From an uncultured Prevotella sp. (GTDB lineage Bacteria; Bacteroidota; Bacteroidia; Bacteroidales; Bacteroidaceae): 49,793 nt of DNA. The stretch is taken from NCBI GenBank assembly GCA_946186115.1, contig CAMHLV010000013.1:1-49793 (forward strand), read 5' to 3'. The position numbers and the translations under genes are program-made. The notes beneath the pieces are model-generated. The model ran no database searches and had not been told where the DNA came from. It worked only from the letters and a program-made list of their open reading frames with translations. This document shows, piece by piece, positions 31,107 to 40,068 of the stretch; the stretch's first letter is position 1; the number at the start of each line of letters is the position of its first letter.

Positions 31107-33179
31107 TCAGTGATTTAGGGGGAGCCAAAGGCTCATGTCCTGTATGCCGCGGTTGTCCCAGGCATAGTAGGGGATGAGGCGGATGCGCACTGTCTGCTTT
31201 GAGGCAGGGCGCAGGTCGCGGTAGAGCTGGTCATTGTTCCAGGAGTCGCTGTTGACGAGGATGGCGTCGCCCTCTAGGGCTACCATCTCGTGGCCTGCAA
31301 TGGTGACGGGCCTCTCGGTGAATTGGATATCGGCGGGGATGGCTATATCGTTGATGCGATGACCACCCTCGATGTCTTCTCCCTCAAGACAGTAAACGAT
31401 GGGGCCGCGCATGACGGCAATCTGATTCTTAGCCTCTTCGACAAGTGGGTTAGCCTCTATCAGACGGGTATTCATGGGCAGGTTGAGCTCGATAACGTCG
31501 CCCTTCTTCCATTTGCGGGGCTGGCACAGGTCTTCGGCCAGAATTGACTTGCCGTTCAACTTGAGCGTCATGTCAGTGCTCCATCCGGGAATATGCATGC
31601 GGATGCTCTTCAGACTCTTTGCCTTCTTGACGGTAAGGGTGATATGGCCGTCCCATGGGTAGTTGGTCTGCTGCTCTATCTCAAGGTCCTTAGTCTTCAG
31701 CGCGTTCTGTCCGTAGAGGTTCACCCAAAGGGTGTCGCCCTTGATGCTATAGGCATACTCCTGGGCTTCGCAGAGAGTGCGCAGCGTGTTTGGCGGACAG
31801 CAGTAGCATGTGATGTAGTGCTGGCGGTGCTTGGGCCAGCGCATGGTGTAAGGAAACTCCTTGGTGCGGCGCAGAGCCTCGGTATAGAAGAAGTCTCGAC
31901 CGTCGAGCGAGATGCCACTGAGGATACCATTATAGAGCTCGTTCTCGATGTTGTCAATATATTTCGGGTCAACCGTGGTCTGGAACATTCGCCACGAGAA
32001 GAGCAGCATGCCTATCTGGGCGCATATCTCGTTGTGGGCAGCCTCCTGAGGCAACTGGAACTGGCGTCCGTAGGCCTGGTGTATCTGCTGTATGGAAGGC
32101 TGGTCGTAGGTTGTCCCGTCGGGACTGACACCATCGTAGAGGGCACCGCATCCACCCATGATATATATCTTATGATTGATGATGTCGTCCCAGATGGCCG
32201 TGAGGTTTCTCATGAGCTGTTCTTCGCCAGTCTCGGCATACAGGTCGGCAACGCCGGCATAGAGGTAATTGGCGCGTACGGCATGTCCCATGGCCTCATA
32301 CTGGTCGCGGAACTTATGGCGGTCCTGATTGTGGTCTTCGCCGTTGGTCACGCTGTCGCGGATGGCTATCAAGCCTTTGGCCAGCGTGAGGTATTTTTCG
32401 TCGCCCGTCTCACGGTACATCTCGGCAGCACCCATATAGTGGCTAGGGCAGATGGCATTTCTGGAAAGCTCGGCGGCATCATTGGTAAGGAAATTGTAAA
32501 GGAAGTCGGCAGCGCGCTTGCCACACTCAAAGAGCGTGGTCTTGCCCGTGGCACGCTTGTGGATGATGCCTGCCGTCATGAGGTGGCCCAAGTTGTAAGT
32601 CTCGAAATTGAGGCGCGAGGCAAAGGCGTGTTTCTGGTCTTTTCCTATCTCGATGCCGGCGGCATTTTCGGTGTTGGAATGCGAGTCGATGCCGGCATTA
32701 CGCTCAGAGATGACCACAGGGGTGTGGATGTATCCGTCGGCACGCTGAGCCAACGACACCTGCTCGATGAACTTGTCCATTAGGGCATCCACATTAGGGT
32801 CTTTCGTCACGGCATAGACTGCAGCACAGGCTTCGAGCCATTTATACATGTCGCCGTCGTGGAAGGGAGGGCCGTGGTGCTTGCCTTGAACGGTTCCGGC
32901 AGCAACCTCGAAGTTGCGGAAGCCGTTGCTGCCATGCAGGCCGTCGTTGTCGATAGTCTCCCAAGGGGTATTCCATGTGTTCCACATATCCCAGATGCCT
33001 ATCGTTGACAGCATCTGGAAGCGGTCGCCCCAGAAGCCGCCAGTCCATCGGGTAGCTCCTAACGGCAGGGCCTGCATCTTGGCTTGCTTGCTATGGCTCA
33101 TGTCGGTCAGACCCTGAGCCTGGACGTTTGTCGCTGTACCACAGCAACAGACTAAACATACAAAGAGGAGTTTTTTCAT
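31107..33179 (-). CDS. GH127 family protein (beta-L-arabinofuranosidase-like)
   Basis: A 690-aa secreted or periplasmic enzyme. The signal peptide MKKLLFVCLVCCCGTATNVQ ends at AQA. The GH127/DUF1680 (alpha/alpha)6 core contains GGFWGDRFQMLSTIGIWDMW, GFRNFEVAAGTVQGKHHGPP, FHDGDMYKWLEACAAVYAV, AHNEICAQIGMLLFSWRMFQ (general acid/base Glu region) and the zinc-binding Cys motif YITCYCCPPNTLRTLCE, which holds the catalytic Cys in this family. Characterised members release beta-L-arabinofuranose from plant arabinan-type glycans. It is downstream of the yraN gene by 78 bases and likely has its own promoter near 33217. Product specificity is inferred from the family. Confidence 0.88.
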   Translation of the reverse strand: MKKLLFVCLVCCCGTATNVQAQGLTDMSHSKQAKMQALPLGATRWTGGFWGDRFQMLSTIGIWDMWNTWNTPWETIDNDGLHGSNGFRNFEVAAGTVQGKHHGPPFHDGDMYKWLEACAAVYAVTKDPNVDALMDKFIEQVSLAQRADGYIHTPVVISERNAGIDSHSNTENAAGIEIGKDQKHAFASRLNFETYNLGHLMTAGIIHKRATGKTTLFECGKRAADFLYNFLTNDAAELSRNAICPSHYMGAAEMYRETGDEKYLTLAKGLIAIRDSVTNGEDHNQDRHKFRDQYEAMGHAVRANYLYAGVADLYAETGEEQLMRNLTAIWDDIINHKIYIMGGCGALYDGVSPDGTTYDQPSIQQIHQAYGRQFQLPQEAAHNEICAQIGMLLFSWRMFQTTVDPKYIDNIENELYNGILSGISLDGRDFFYTEALRRTKEFPYTMRWPKHRQHYITCYCCPPNTLRTLCEAQEYAYSIKGDTLWVNLYGQNALKTKDLEIEQQTNYPWDGHITLTVKKAKSLKSIRMHIPGWSTDMTLKLNGKSILAEDLCQPRKWKKGDVIELNLPMNTRLIEANPLVEEAKNQIAVMRGPIVYCLEGEDIEGGHRINDIAIPADIQFTERPVTIAGHEMVALEGDAILVNSDSWNNDQLYRDLRPASKQTVRIRLIPYYAWDNRGIQDMSLWLPLNH

Positions 33180-33216
33180 AGGTTGTTTCGTTTTATTTAT
33201 TGACGGACATTGGGGC

Positions 33217-33229
33217 GTTTTGTCATCTT
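33217..33229 (-). promoter_or_regulatory. Shared 13-mer before GH127 (possible regulator site)
   Basis: AAGATGACAAAAC (minus strand) lies 37 bases before the GH127 start. The same 13 bases occur at 39113-39125, 41 bases before the beta-helix gene of the same cluster. The likeness in position suggests a common regulator site; a chance match is possible in a window this long. Confidence 0.35.
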
Positions 33230-33257
33230 AGTCGGGTAGGGACTGCCACTGAGGGCA

Positions 33258-33614
33258 TTACCACTGGAAGTCTTCGATGTGTTCTATTTCGGGGGTGCTG
33301 TCGGGGGTGCCGACGACGGTAATCACGTCGAAGCGGATATCGTGGGTTATATTCTTATATTTAATATAGTGGTTGGCTGCATGTCGCAGATTGTTCAGCT
33401 TTCTGTAATCTACGGCACTTTCAGGGTCGATAAATAATTTGTTGCGCCGTGTCTTGACTTCGACGAAAACAACGACACTGCCGTCCCAGGCAATGATGTC
33501 GATGTCGCGATGACCAGAGCGCCAGTTGCGCTCGATGATGGTATAGCCTTTGCGCTGCAAATAGTCGGCAGCGACATTCTCGCCCCAGTGTCCTAAATCG
33601 TTATGTGTTGCCAT
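33258..33614 (-). CDS. yraN: YraN family (UPF0102) endonuclease-like protein
   Basis: A 118-aa protein of the UPF0102 family, with a restriction-endonuclease-like fold. It has LGHWGENVAADYLQRKGYTI, then ERNWRSGHRDIDIIAWDGSV and VVFVEVKTRRN; the E-x-x-x-x ... D-x-D ... E-V-K pattern forms the presumed nuclease site. Its role is unclear, perhaps DNA processing during repair or uptake. It lies 9 bases after the SSS symporter gene on the same strand, an odd housekeeping gene inside a polysaccharide cluster, so it may simply share the transcript. Confidence 0.9.
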   Translation of the reverse strand: MATHNDLGHWGENVAADYLQRKGYTIIERNWRSGHRDIDIIAWDGSVVVFVEVKTRRNKLFIDPESAVDYRKLNNLRHAANHYIKYKNITHDIRFDVITVVGTPDSTPEIEHIEDFQW

Positions 33615-33623
33615 CCGGTACCA

Positions 33624-35186
33624 TTAGTTAAAATATACATAGAGTGAAATCATCACTATGGCAAGGGCACTCCATAGGGCAATGGCCAGTTTGGAGTAGC
33701 CTTCGCGGACGGGGGCAGGAATCTCATATTGCGTCGTGTCCTTATCCGTCAGACTGATTACTATCATCGAGGCTACAAGGATAACGAATAGTTCGAACGA
33801 CAGGAGCATGAAGTGGGGCCACTGTATGGTGAGCCACTCGGGGGGCCAGAGGTAGAGGATGCCCACCAGCAGACAGAATGCAGTACCTGCCGTCAAGGCA
33901 AAGTTGGCGGCACGGGTTGTAGTGCGCTTCCAGAAAATACCCAACAGGAATACGGCAGCCATTGGCGGAGCAATGAATCCGAGAACCGACTGGAACACGT
34001 TGAACAGGTTGAGGCCCTTGATGGCATCGATGGCTACAGTAAGGATGATGGCCAGTGCGGAACCGATGACAGTGACTATGCGCCCAACGTAGTTGATGCG
34101 ACGCTGAGAAGCGTCAGGATGGAAACGCTTGACGTAGATATCCATCGTGAATACAGTGGACAGGGCATTGAGGGCGGAGCCTATCGTTGATACCAGACAT
34201 GCTGTGAGCACGGCAAACACCAGCCCTACCATGCCTACAGGAAATAGGTTCTCGACCATCGTAAGATAAGCCTCGTCAGGATTCTTCAGCGTGTCGCCGA
34301 ACAGGGCAAAGCAGATGATGCCCGGCAGGATATACAGTGTCACATCAAGTATCTTCAGCCAACCGGTTAAGTTGGTGCCCAGCTGCCCTTCTCTCAGATC
34401 TTTGGCTGCCAGCACGGGCTGTACCATGCTCTGGTCGGTACACCAGAACCATACGCCCATGACAGGGTATCCTAGAACGATGGGCAGCCAGGGGAAGGCC
34501 TCGTCGGTATTGGGCTTGAACATCACCCAGTAGTCGGCAGGCACCTTACTTACCAGAGCACTTATGCCTCCTACACGATCGAGGCCTACTATCACCAATA
34601 TCAGCGAAACTACTATGAGCAGTATCATCTGATAGACATTGGTGTAGGCTACTGCCTTCAAACCGCCCAGCATGGTGAAGAATGCCGAGATGATGAGCAA
34701 CACCAGTGCCGACATCCACATGGGAATGTCGAATACCTGCCGGATGAGGATGCCGCCGGCAAAAAGCGTCAGTGCCAGCCACGAGATAATGATTGTAACG
34801 ATGGTGTACCATGCCAGGATGTTGCGGGTGGATTGTCCGAAGCGCAGACCCATGAACTCGGGTAGTGTATGCACCTTTGCACCAAGATAGCGTGGTGCAA
34901 AGACAAAGGCCAGGAGGGCGATGAACACGAAGGCATACCAGGCGTAGTTGCCGCTCACGATGCCTGTGGTGAAGCCTGCTGAAGCGGAGGCTATCAACAT
35001 TGACGGCCCCACATTGGTTCCCCACATGGAGAAACCGATGTGATGCCAGCGCAGCGAGTGCTCGGCAAGGAAGAGAGCACCGCCTTTCTTGCGTTTACTA
35101 CTGGCCCATACGCCAATGGCAATGAGTACGGCAAAATAGATTCCTAGGATGAGCCAGTCGAGGCTCTGCATATAGTGACTTTCCAC
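33624..35186 (-). CDS. Sodium:solute symporter (SSS family, sugar-transporter-like)
   Basis: A 520-aa inner-membrane protein with about 13-14 membrane helices, typical of the SSS/SGLT family that couples Na+ to uptake of sugars or related solutes. Marks include the opening LDWLILGIYFAVLIAIGVWA, LAEHSLRWHHIGFSMWGTNV, GLRFGQSTRNILAWYTIVTI, GYPVMGVWFWCTDQSMVQPV followed by LAAKDLREGQLG, and ALNALSTVFTMDIYVKRFHP. The likely start is MESHYMQ or the Met five residues later. It is 21 bases downstream of the GH31 gene, so a sugar released by GH31/GH127 is the probable cargo, but this is inference. Confidence 0.92.
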   Translation of the reverse strand: MESHYMQSLDWLILGIYFAVLIAIGVWASSKRKKGGALFLAEHSLRWHHIGFSMWGTNVGPSMLIASASAGFTTGIVSGNYAWYAFVFIALLAFVFAPRYLGAKVHTLPEFMGLRFGQSTRNILAWYTIVTIIISWLALTLFAGGILIRQVFDIPMWMSALVLLIISAFFTMLGGLKAVAYTNVYQMILLIVVSLILVIVGLDRVGGISALVSKVPADYWVMFKPNTDEAFPWLPIVLGYPVMGVWFWCTDQSMVQPVLAAKDLREGQLGTNLTGWLKILDVTLYILPGIICFALFGDTLKNPDEAYLTMVENLFPVGMVGLVFAVLTACLVSTIGSALNALSTVFTMDIYVKRFHPDASQRRINYVGRIVTVIGSALAIILTVAIDAIKGLNLFNVFQSVLGFIAPPMAAVFLLGIFWKRTTTRAANFALTAGTAFCLLVGILYLWPPEWLTIQWPHFMLLSFELFVILVASMIVISLTDKDTTQYEIPAPVREGYSKLAIALWSALAIVMISLYVYFN

Positions 35187-35192
35187 AGTTTT

Positions 35193-35224
35193 TTCGATAT
35201 TTCGTTATTACGATATTTCGATTC
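35193..35224. repeat. 8-base periodic run at the GH31/SSS junction
   Basis: Four consecutive 8-mers, TTCGATAT, TTCGTTAT, TACGATAT and TTCGATTC, span the gap and the last codons of GH31 (GIEIS). The pattern is the same kind as at 2218-2265. Confidence 0.75.
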
Positions 35225-37514
35225 CTTTATATTCTTTGGTAATCTCTATAGTGACGGCTTTGGCCATATCCATCTCATCAGTACTTTCAACATCGTCGGG
35301 GTATAACTTGATGAGAGCTCCGGGACGTACGAAGACTGGCATCTGGTCGAGGGGAACGTCAACATCATAGTACCAGCGTCCGCCATGCAGGCGCTGCCCG
35401 GTAAAGAAATTAACCCATAGTCCTTCGGGCAGATAGATGTCGCGACGGCTCTGGCTATTCATTACGGGACAAACAAGGAAATCGGTGCCGAAATAGTATT
35501 CGTCGTCGATGTGCCAGCACTGGCGGTCGTGCGGATGGTGGAACAGGAGGGCACGCAACATGGGGTATCCTGATCGGCAACTGAGCTCACCCTGTTCTAT
35601 AATATAAGGTATAAGGCGGTAGCGCAGTTTCCACCAGCGCTTCACGATGGGGGCTATCTCAGGATAGTGCCACGGCTCACGCTTGCAGGTGCCGTGGTAG
35701 CGCATGTGGCTGGAGAATACACCGAACTGTGTCCAGCGCACATATACCTTCGGGTCGAGGGGAGAATTCATGAAGTCGGGCGTGGAGTGGAATCCCGGCA
35801 CGTCGTGACTCCAGAATGCGAACCCTGACAGTCCGAAATGCAAACCGCCCTTCAGTGAGCCTGCCATGCCGTCCCATGTTGAAGCAGAGTCGCCGCCCCA
35901 GTGCAGGGGATAGCGCTGACAGCCGGCCCATGCCGAACGGGCCCATACGATACCGTCACCAGTTACTTCCTTTGTCACCTCATAGGCAGCCCGCTGGTAC
36001 AGCAGGGCATAGATGTTGTTCAGCCGCTCGGGAGTCATTGCATGGTACTGGTGGTCCATGTGGATATTCTCACCGAAGTCGGTCTTGATACATTTGACAC
36101 CCATCTCTAATAGTGGCTTAAGCAGTTGGTTCTTATACCAGTCTGTAGCCTTGTCGTAAGTGAAGTCGATGGTGCCTGCATAGTCGAGGGCCGAGAAGTT
36201 GGAGGAAGCCCCACCTTCGTCCCCCGAAGAGGATACATCGGCAGTTGAAGCCCCCTCGGGGGCAGTATGGGTGGCTGGCTGACTGATGTAATGGTTGGCC
36301 TTGGCCTCGTCTAACTGTTCCGCGCCTTGTGCCACATAAGGCAGTTGCCACAGCGATACCTTAAAGCCGTTGTCGGCCAGTCGCTTGATAAATCCTTTTG
36401 GGTCAGGGAAAAGCTCTGGATTGAACTTCCATTCGCACAGCCAGTCGGTGCGGAACCAACCAGTGTCGAGGTGGATGACGTCGCAGGGATAGTGCTCGCG
36501 TCGCAGACGGTTGCAGATGTCGTCAACCTCGTCGGCCGAGAAATATGTCATGCGGCTCATCCAGATGCCGAACGACCATAGCGGTGGCATCTGCGGGAAT
36601 CCCGTCAGCATGCGGTAGCCTCGTAGTATCTCCTCAGGCGTCTGTCCGCCAATGAGGAAGACGTCGAGCGTGGCATGGTCGTTAAGAAACTGTATCGAGC
36701 GTGTGGAGTGGTCGGCCATCGACAGTTTGCAGTAGTCGCTGGTGTGATAAAAGGCTCCGTACATACGGCTCGATATGAAGAAGGGGATGTTTTTGTAGCA
36801 GCGGCGGTTGTTCACTCCCTGTCCATCCTGGTTCTTCAACTGGAAGGTTTGTCCGCTGAGGTCCATCTTGCGGAAGCGCTCACCGGTGCCCACAAAGCAT
36901 TCGTCGGCCTGGCAACGGAAACTGATGGTGGCGCGCTCGGGATGTTGTGCTTCGACAGAATCGCAACACACGGTACAGAAGCCCAACGGCAGGGCATCGT
37001 AGCGGGGCGGAGAGAAGTGGTCGTCGCTGAGGGCGATGCCCTTTGTCTCATCGCCATCGGGATAGAAGGTGATGAAAGGGGCAGGCTGAGGGGGTGGCAG
37101 CAAGTCGCTCCAATGGTCGAGAACAGGCTCGTTGAGATCGATGGTGGCCACCTTCTTGCCGTTTGTGGCAACGATATCGCTACCTACATAACGGAGGGGT
37201 ATGCGCTTCACCTCGGGACTAAACTGCAGCATGTCGTCAGTCTCCGTCATCTTGTCGCCACTCATCGTCGTGAACAATCGGATGATGTTTGGCTCGTAGA
37301 AGCGGATGATGAGATCGTAGCATTGCTCTGCTACGCTGGTGTTGGGAGCCATGTCTTCCTGATGCAGCTGCTCCTGATAGGGAATAGTGACAATGATGTC
37401 GCCATTGCGTTCCTCTATATTGCTTGGTGCATATGCCTTCCACAGACTCTCGTCCTTCTGAAGCGAAGGGTCAAAGTCCATAAAGTCGAAAAGATGATAG
37501 TTTGTCTGTTTCAT
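35208..37514 (-). CDS. GH31 family enzyme (alpha-xylosidase/alpha-glucosidase-like)
   Basis: A 768-aa GH31 retaining glycosidase. SFGIWMSRMTYFSADEVDDI and YPCDVIHLDTGWFRTDWLCE match the YicI (alpha-xylosidase) group. The nucleophile Asp is in CIKTDFGENIHMDH and the acid/base Asp in QRYPLHWGGDSASTWDGMAG, followed by GFAFWSHDVPGF. No signal peptide is seen, so it acts in the cytoplasm on imported oligosaccharides. Residues about 414-435 (APEGASTADVSSSGDEGGAS) are encoded by the GC-rich double-hairpin element at 36209-36274; they fall in the catalytic barrel between AKANHYISQPATH and FSALDYAGTI, so presumably in a surface loop. The ATG follows the beta-helix gene stop directly (TAA-ATG), showing coupled translation. 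Alpha-xylosidase is favoured over alpha-glucosidase but not proven. Confidence 0.9.
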   Translation of the reverse strand: MKQTNYHLFDFMDFDPSLQKDESLWKAYAPSNIEERNGDIIVTIPYQEQLHQEDMAPNTSVAEQCYDLIIRFYEPNIIRLFTTMSGDKMTETDDMLQFSPEVKRIPLRYVGSDIVATNGKKVATIDLNEPVLDHWSDLLPPPQPAPFITFYPDGDETKGIALSDDHFSPPRYDALPLGFCTVCCDSVEAQHPERATISFRCQADECFVGTGERFRKMDLSGQTFQLKNQDGQGVNNRRCYKNIPFFISSRMYGAFYHTSDYCKLSMADHSTRSIQFLNDHATLDVFLIGGQTPEEILRGYRMLTGFPQMPPLWSFGIWMSRMTYFSADEVDDICNRLRREHYPCDVIHLDTGWFRTDWLCEWKFNPELFPDPKGFIKRLADNGFKVSLWQLPYVAQGAEQLDEAKANHYISQPATHTAPEGASTADVSSSGDEGGASSNFSALDYAGTIDFTYDKATDWYKNQLLKPLLEMGVKCIKTDFGENIHMDHQYHAMTPERLNNIYALLYQRAAYEVTKEVTGDGIVWARSAWAGCQRYPLHWGGDSASTWDGMAGSLKGGLHFGLSGFAFWSHDVPGFHSTPDFMNSPLDPKVYVRWTQFGVFSSHMRYHGTCKREPWHYPEIAPIVKRWWKLRYRLIPYIIEQGELSCRSGYPMLRALLFHHPHDRQCWHIDDEYYFGTDFLVCPVMNSQSRRDIYLPEGLWVNFFTGQRLHGGRWYYDVDVPLDQMPVFVRPGALIKLYPDDVESTDEMDMAKAVTIEITKEYKGIEIS
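36209..36274. repeat. GC-rich double-hairpin element inside the GH31 gene
   Basis: Second copy of the element at 26785-26860. It keeps CCTTCGTCCCCCGA, GAAGCCCCCTCGGGG and the AGTA-GGG end, and is 9 bases (three codons) shorter in the middle. GCCCCCTCGGGGGC is a perfect palindrome. The host frame is preserved. Confidence 0.75.
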
Positions 37515-39071
37515 TTATTTGAATATGATATTCGGACCAGGATGGTTGTCTCCAATTTCGTCGCGACTGATGGGGCGGAGGTTTTGGAGCGGACCGCCAG
37601 CCGAATTGGGGACGTCGTCACTGGTGCGGTTATTCTCTATTGTAAAGCCATCGGTGCGGGCATCGAGATAGATACGGAACCCACGGTCATTGGTAGCGTA
37701 AGGAGCGGGAAAAGGCGCACTGATACTGTTGCCACTGATAATAGATCCCGGCTGGTTCGACAGCGTGTAGATACCGCCGGCATCGTAGAGTTGGCGAGCA
37801 TAGTAGATGACTTTGTTGTCCGTGATGCGGTTTTGTTCCATGCCTGTGTTGTGAGGCGTCCATCCCCAACCCACGCAGATGCCGGAGTAGTTAACGCGAC
37901 TCACGTAGTTTCTGCTAATGGTGCAGTTGCGCACATAACCCAATGAGATGGCGACGGCACCCCAGTCCTCAGTGCTGGCATCGACGATGAAGTTTTGATC
38001 AATGGTCAGCCGTTGGCAGCGCTTGGCCAGGTCGGTATAGGGACGGTGTACCTCGCGAGGACTCTCTGCAAAGGAACCACCCATGATGGCTGTGCCACCA
38101 ATATTGCCAAAGGTGCAGCCTGTCACTTTACAGTCGCTGACGTTATCGACAAAGTCCAAAGCCGTGGCGGCCAGATTTTGGAACAGTACCGAGTAGAAGT
38201 CAACGTCGTGGGCATTGCGCACGGTGACAGCACTCACGGGACGCTCTATCCAAGCCTGGTTCTCGAGACCTTCATCCCAGGGTAAGCCAGGCTTTTCTTT
38301 CAGCTTGTAGGCATCGATTAGTGGGAAACCGCCCTGCAGGGTGACGTGTCCTTTGTGTAGCGGACGGTTCCAGCAGGTCTTGTCGAAGGTTACCCCTTCA
38401 AAACGCACATAGCTGGCACCGTCAATGATGACCAGTTGCTCTATGCCGTCGCGCTGTTCCGTGGTGCGAAGAAGGAAACTGCTGTTGCCGCGCTCACCGC
38501 CGATGACGGGCTGTGGCCACGGATGCTCGAACTCCAGTCGGCTCTCAGGCTCTTGGAAGGATACGGTGACGGAATCACCGTGCACCTGCATGTCTTTGAC
38601 ACGCAGAATGGCGATGGCCCACCGCTGGTGTACCACCATTTCGAGCGGGGACTTCTTCGAGACAAAATCTTGAAGCACAGAGTCTGGGGGAGTAGGGATG
38701 GTAATGGTGCGGGCCTCCTTGTTGAAGGAAATCAAGCGCTCCATGCCTTGCTTGGGCCATAGCTGGGTGTGCTTCTGTCGGTCATCGCCACAGATGACGC
38801 TCGTGTGCTTCTCTCCAATGCCACGGATGACGAGCGGTGACTCTTTTGTGCCACTATCCTCAGGACGCAGAAACAAAGGTTCCTGCATATAGTAACGTCC
38901 TTTTTGTAACGTGATGGTGATGCCTCCTTGACAGCGCGGGTCGTTGGTGCGCCGCCACTCTCGGGCCTGGCGCAGGGCTTCGTGCAGGCTCCTACTGTCA
39001 TTGACGATAATTTCTCCTCCAAAACAATAGGTGGCTGCCAAGAGGAATAAGAGGGTTATCTGTTGTCTCAT
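37515..39071 (-). CDS. Secreted right-handed beta-helix protein (polysaccharide-degrading enzyme candidate)
   Basis: A 518-aa exported protein with signal peptide MRQQITLLFLLAATYCFGGE. The N-terminal part (IIVNDSRSLHEALRQAREWR and ITITLQKGRYYMQEPLFLRP) and repeated short beta strands (VRFEGVTFDKTCWNRPLHKG, VTVRNAHDVDFYSVLFQNLA, CTISRNYVSRVNYSGICVGW) indicate a parallel beta-helix of the type found in pectin lyases and GH141-like enzymes. It starts the GH31-SSS-yraN cluster and is translated immediately before GH31. A glycosidase or lyase acting outside the cytoplasm on the same plant glycan is likely; the family number cannot be fixed by reading alone. Confidence 0.75.
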   Translation of the reverse strand: MRQQITLLFLLAATYCFGGEIIVNDSRSLHEALRQAREWRRTNDPRCQGGITITLQKGRYYMQEPLFLRPEDSGTKESPLVIRGIGEKHTSVICGDDRQKHTQLWPKQGMERLISFNKEARTITIPTPPDSVLQDFVSKKSPLEMVVHQRWAIAILRVKDMQVHGDSVTVSFQEPESRLEFEHPWPQPVIGGERGNSSFLLRTTEQRDGIEQLVIIDGASYVRFEGVTFDKTCWNRPLHKGHVTLQGGFPLIDAYKLKEKPGLPWDEGLENQAWIERPVSAVTVRNAHDVDFYSVLFQNLAATALDFVDNVSDCKVTGCTFGNIGGTAIMGGSFAESPREVHRPYTDLAKRCQRLTIDQNFIVDASTEDWGAVAISLGYVRNCTISRNYVSRVNYSGICVGWGWTPHNTGMEQNRITDNKVIYYARQLYDAGGIYTLSNQPGSIISGNSISAPFPAPYATNDRGFRIYLDARTDGFTIENNRTSDDVPNSAGGPLQNLRPISRDEIGDNHPGPNIIFK

Positions 39072-39112
39072 GATATACGACTTTCTTTATAATTAGTGAC
39101 GCTTACGCGAGT

Positions 39113-39125
39113 GTTTTGTCATCTT
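39113..39125 (-). promoter_or_regulatory. Shared 13-mer before the beta-helix gene
   Basis: AAGATGACAAAAC on the minus strand, identical to 33229-33217. It lies 41 bases before the start of the first gene of the GH31 cluster. No good TAnnTTTG box is found nearby, which would fit a promoter that needs an activator. Confidence 0.35.
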
Positions 39126-39227
39126 TTATCGGATTTTTCTCGCATTTTATATATCACTACTCATCCCCTTGATGTGGTCAACAAGGGTTTAGAATGGTGG
39201 GTTTTTCAAAATTATCGCTGCTTTTAT

Positions 39228-39258
39228 TTTGTTTTGTTCCTGCTAATTCGTAACTTTG
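39228..39258 (+). promoter_or_regulatory. Promoter of the nucleotidyltransferase-guaA unit
   Basis: TTTG (39228-39231), 19 bases, TAACTTTG (39251-39258), an ideal Bacteroidetes promoter. The ATG at 39264 follows only 5 bases after the box, so the leader is very short or absent. Confidence 0.8.
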
Positions 39259-39263
39259 CAGCC

Positions 39264-40064
39264 ATGAAACAGGCAATGATACTGGCCGCAGGCCTCGGTA
39301 CGCGGTTGAAACCACTGACTGACACCATGCCCAAGGCACTGGTTCCGGTAGGAGGAACGCCTTTGCTCGATCTGAATATCCGCCGTTTGCAACAGGCAGG
39401 CTACGACCGATTCGTGGTTAACATACATCATTTTGCGCAGCAGATTATCAATCACGTCAGTCTGCAGGACTACGCCCCCATGGTGCATTTTAGTGACGAG
39501 ACGGCTCAACTGCTCGAAACGGGTGGGGGACTGAAAAAGGCCGCCCCGTTGTTTCATGATGACGAACCTGTCCTTATTCATAATGTCGATATCCTAGACA
39601 ATGTTGACTACCAGTGGCTGCGCCGTCAGCATCAGCCTGACGAGGATGCTGTGCTGTTGGTAAGTCGGAGAAAGACGAAGCGATACCTGCTGTTCGACAC
39701 TGCCATGCGACTGATGGGATGGACGAATATTGAAACGGGCGAGGTGAAGTCGCCCTTCCCTTGGCTGCGCGAGTCGCAGTTCACTATCGACGAGCAGTTG
39801 AGAGTAGTGGCAGAGCCAGACTCTCCTCTCACTTCTCATCTCTCACCTCTTCATGCCTTTGCGTTCTCTGGCATACATTCTTTTTCGCCAGGTCTGTTTC
39901 CACTCATGGAGCGTTTTCCCGAACGCTTCAGCATCATAGATTTCTATCTCAGCGTTTGTCATCGTTCCCAAATAGTAGGACTTGTCAAGGACGACCTACG
40001 CATACTTGATGTAGGTAAACTAGATTCGCTGGAACAAGCAGAAACATTTATTAAACAAATATAG
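39264..40064 (+). CDS. Sugar-1-phosphate nucleotidyltransferase (MurU-like)
   Basis: A 266-aa nucleotidyltransferase. The signature [20 protein letters not shown] starts the protein, followed by the [18 protein letters not shown] lysine motif and [20 protein letters not shown] (metal-binding Asp). It is of the MurNAc-1-P uridylyltransferase/glucose-1-P thymidylyltransferase type and makes an activated sugar. The start is placed at 39264 because the signature begins there and the promoter lies just upstream. Near residues 186-197, [14 protein letters not shown] is encoded by a pyrimidine-rich repeat (39819-39853) that seems inserted. guaA follows after 4 bases. The sugar is not determined. Confidence 0.85.
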   Translation: MKQAMILAAGLGTRLKPLTDTMPKALVPVGGTPLLDLNIRRLQQAGYDRFVVNIHHFAQQIINHVSLQDYAPMVHFSDETAQLLETGGGLKKAAPLFHDDEPVLIHNVDILDNVDYQWLRRQHQPDEDAVLLVSRRKTKRYLLFDTAMRLMGWTNIETGEVKSPFPWLRESQFTIDEQLRVVAEPDSPLTSHLSPLHAFAFSGIHSFSPGLFPLMERFPERFSIIDFYLSVCHRSQIVGLVKDDLRILDVGKLDSLEQAETFIKQI

Positions 40065-40068
40065 AAAT

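Noticed and set aside
31593..32783. Plus-strand 396-codon open frame opposite GH127
   Set aside because: The opposite strand has a clear GH127 protein with conserved motifs; this frame has no recognisable family and no promoter.
36675..37946. Plus-strand 423-codon open frame opposite GH31 and the beta-helix gene
   Set aside because: It is antisense to two well-supported genes, shows no domain or signal, and arises from codon bias of the true strand.
39096..39263. Longer N-terminus for the nucleotidyltransferase
   Set aside because: The catalytic signature starts at 39264 and a consensus promoter lies just upstream, within the extended frame.
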